Origin: Pseudisothecium myosuroides
Taxonomy: Eukaryota > Streptophyta > Bryopsida > Hypnales > Lembophyllaceae
Assembly (NCBI GenBank): GCA_951799445.1
Contig: OX637290.1
Span: forward strand, 870,501 to 934,500
Length of the DNA stretch: 64,000 bases
Direction of reading: 5' to 3'
A program made the translations under genes and the position numbers. Position 1 is the stretch's first letter. The number at the start of each line of letters is the position of its first letter. Positions 62,785 to 64,000 of the stretch are shown here, piece after piece. A model generated the notes under the pieces. That model was not told where the DNA came from and did no database searches. It saw only the letters and a program-made list of their open reading frames with translations.

Positions 62785-63199
62785 GCCCCATTTCTCTCTT
62801 TAGAACACCCCCAATTCTTGTTTTGGGTTCGTGGGTCCAAGTTATTTTGGATATTTTGGTGTTTGAAGCCAAAAACCTCTACGGTGTTTTCGGAGCACTT
62901 TTGGCTCCATTGTTGCTTATTTTCAAGCTTTGAAGGTCCTTGGGGGTCCTTCTACCTTGCTTTGTGTACTCTTTTGTGAAGTTTTTGGTACTTTGTTGTA
63001 AGTGGAGAGCCTCTCTCTCCCTCTTGTACGTGTTGTGATCTAACTTGTGAAGTTAAGAGTCTTTTTTTGTATCTTGCACTAATCCTAAAGTCACCCCCAC
63101 CGTACCTTGGCGATGTCGCTTTGGGAGGCCTTTAGCGTGTGAGCTTTGAGTTGCCACGTGATCTAACTTGTGTGTTTTCCTCTTTGTGTTTTTCTTACA

Positions 63200-63665
63200 C
63201 CCTCTTCTAATATTCTCCTTGTTGAGTGGACCCCCCTTCGGAACGGCGAAGCTTTGAACCTCCTTGTACATGCTTTGCTAAAGTTTCCTCCAAACCCTCT
63301 TCTAATCTTCTCCTTGTTCAGTGGACCCCCCTCCGGAACGGCGAAGCTTTGGACCTCCTTGTACATGTTTTGCTAAGTTTCTTCCAAACCCTCTTCTAAT
63401 CTTCTACTTGTTGAGTGGACCCCCCTCCGGGACGGCGAAGCTTTGACCCTGTGTGTGTTTTCTTTAAAGGTTTAGTTTTTTCCCTCTTCTAAAGTCTCTC
63501 TCCTTGTGTGGACCCCCCTTGGAACGGCGAAGCTTTGAACTAGTGACAAAGTAGAAGTCCTAAAGCGTGTGTTAAAAGTGTAGACGGCGGAGCTTTGAAT
63601 CCCCGGGGTGTCAAGAAGTCCTAAAGTTGGTGTTAAAACCAATTTAACGGCGAAGCTTTGCACCT
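63200..63665 (+). repeat. Tandem array, unit about 100 bp, centred on aacggcgaagctttg
   Basis: Four clear units begin near 63200, 63296, 63390 and 63482. Each runs ccctcttctaat.ttctcctt, gttgagtggacccccct, (c/t)cggaacggcgaagctttg, cctccttgtacatg. Shortened units with gacggcggagctttgaa (63581) and aacggcgaagctttgca (63646) follow. Confidence 0.85.
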
Positions 63666-63846
63666 ACCCCGTGTTTAGTTCCAAAGTCTAGTTTCCAAGA
63701 CCTTTGTGGAAACCTCCAGAGTTTAGCTTCCAAGATATGTAGGTTCCTTTGCATTTGTCTAGTGTAGTGTCTTCCAAAGTTTTATTTAGTTTAGTTGTTT
63801 CCAAGGTCTTAGTAAGTTTAGTACCCCCGAAGTTTTATTCCCCCTT

Positions 63847-63950
63847 AGCCTTAGCAAAAATCCAGTCTTAAAATAGCCTTAGCAAAAATCCAGTCTTAAA
63901 TAGCCTTAGCAAAAATCCAGTCTTTTTAGCCTAGCCGGAAATCCAGTTTT
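63847..63950 (+). repeat. 27-28-bp tandem repeat, about 3.8 copies
   Basis: gccttagcaaaaatccagtc followed by ttaaaata occurs three times in a row with 1-3 changes, then a diverged fourth copy (gcctagccggaaatccagtt). Confidence 0.9.
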
Positions 63951-64000
63951 TGTAGAACCAGCATACAGCCAGCAACATCGGGACCAGCATGTAGCAGCAA

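Larger units (their letters stand above)
62500..64000 (+). mobile_element. LTR-like promoter and leader of a plus-strand retroelement, cut by window end
   Basis: A TATA box (tatataag, 62777-62784) is followed by a leader rich in ttttgtgaagtttttgg and ctctctctccctcttg, then by tandem arrays (63200-63665 and 63847-63950) and purine-rich sequence to the window edge. No start of an ORF is reached. This arrangement fits an LTR U3-R-U5 plus untranslated leader, but without the second LTR or a primer-binding site it is only a likely call. Confidence 0.4.

Noticed and set aside
1..64000. CRISPR array, rRNA or tRNA genes
   Set aside because: The tandem repeats lack unique equal-length spacers, and I found no tRNA-like T-arm or rRNA block on either strand.

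Overview
This is a eukaryotic nuclear window, almost certainly from a land plant. The evidence is a calcium-dependent protein kinase (CDPK) remnant with the plant-type C-terminus, a plant-style PEX11 remnant, a chloroplast-targeted-looking methyltransferase, many foldback elements of plant superfamilies, and genes split by short introns (about 75-900 bp, most 100-400 bp). A complete P5B (ATP13A2-type) ATPase is present. As I recall, that subfamily is missing from flowering plants, so a bryophyte or lycophyte-like plant is my best guess; this is inference only.

Layout. 1-3.6 kb: minus-strand LTR-retroelement ORFs (gag with two zinc knuckles plus two upstream ORFs in the same frame). 3.6-4.0 kb: CDPK pseudogene. 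4.3-7.3 kb: AT-rich, no gene. 8.9-10.1 kb: unknown single-exon gene (-), divergent from an NSUN-family RNA methyltransferase gene (+, 9 exons, 11.6-15.0 kb) whose seventh intron carries one MITE nested inside another. 16.5-25.4 kb: 23-exon P5B ATPase (-). 27.1-32.8 kb: 10-exon TRAPPC11 (-) with one GC-AG intron. 33.4-42 kb: repeats, including a near-perfect CACTA-type foldback, a Tc1/mariner-like foldback and two diverged copies of a longer AT-rich segment. 41.9-42.6 kb: promoter-like block (telo-box, site II, TATA) before a possible box C/D snoRNA. 43.2-44.4 kb: PEX11 fragments on opposite strands. 44.8-47.5 kb: plastid-type SAM methyltransferase-like gene (-) with one unresolved splice junction. 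47.6-53 kb: MITEs and low-complexity AT-rich DNA. 54.7-56.6 kb: retroelement gag-like ORF (-) with one stop. 57.0-59.2 kb: long decayed unknown ORF (+). 59.5-60.8 kb: element with 43-bp inverted ends. 62.5-64.0 kb: promoter and leader of an LTR-like element with tandem arrays.

For the three large multi-exon genes I followed splice sites and reading phase across every junction. The sums are whole codons: NSUN 468 aa, P5B ATPase 1309 aa, TRAPPC11 1207 aa. The conserved genes are independent housekeeping functions (RNA modification, endomembrane polyamine/cation transport, ER-Golgi tethering, plastid methylation); I see no operon-like or system-like co-organisation. What is unusual is mostly genome decay and nested mobile DNA. 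All names rest on remembered family motifs, not on searches.
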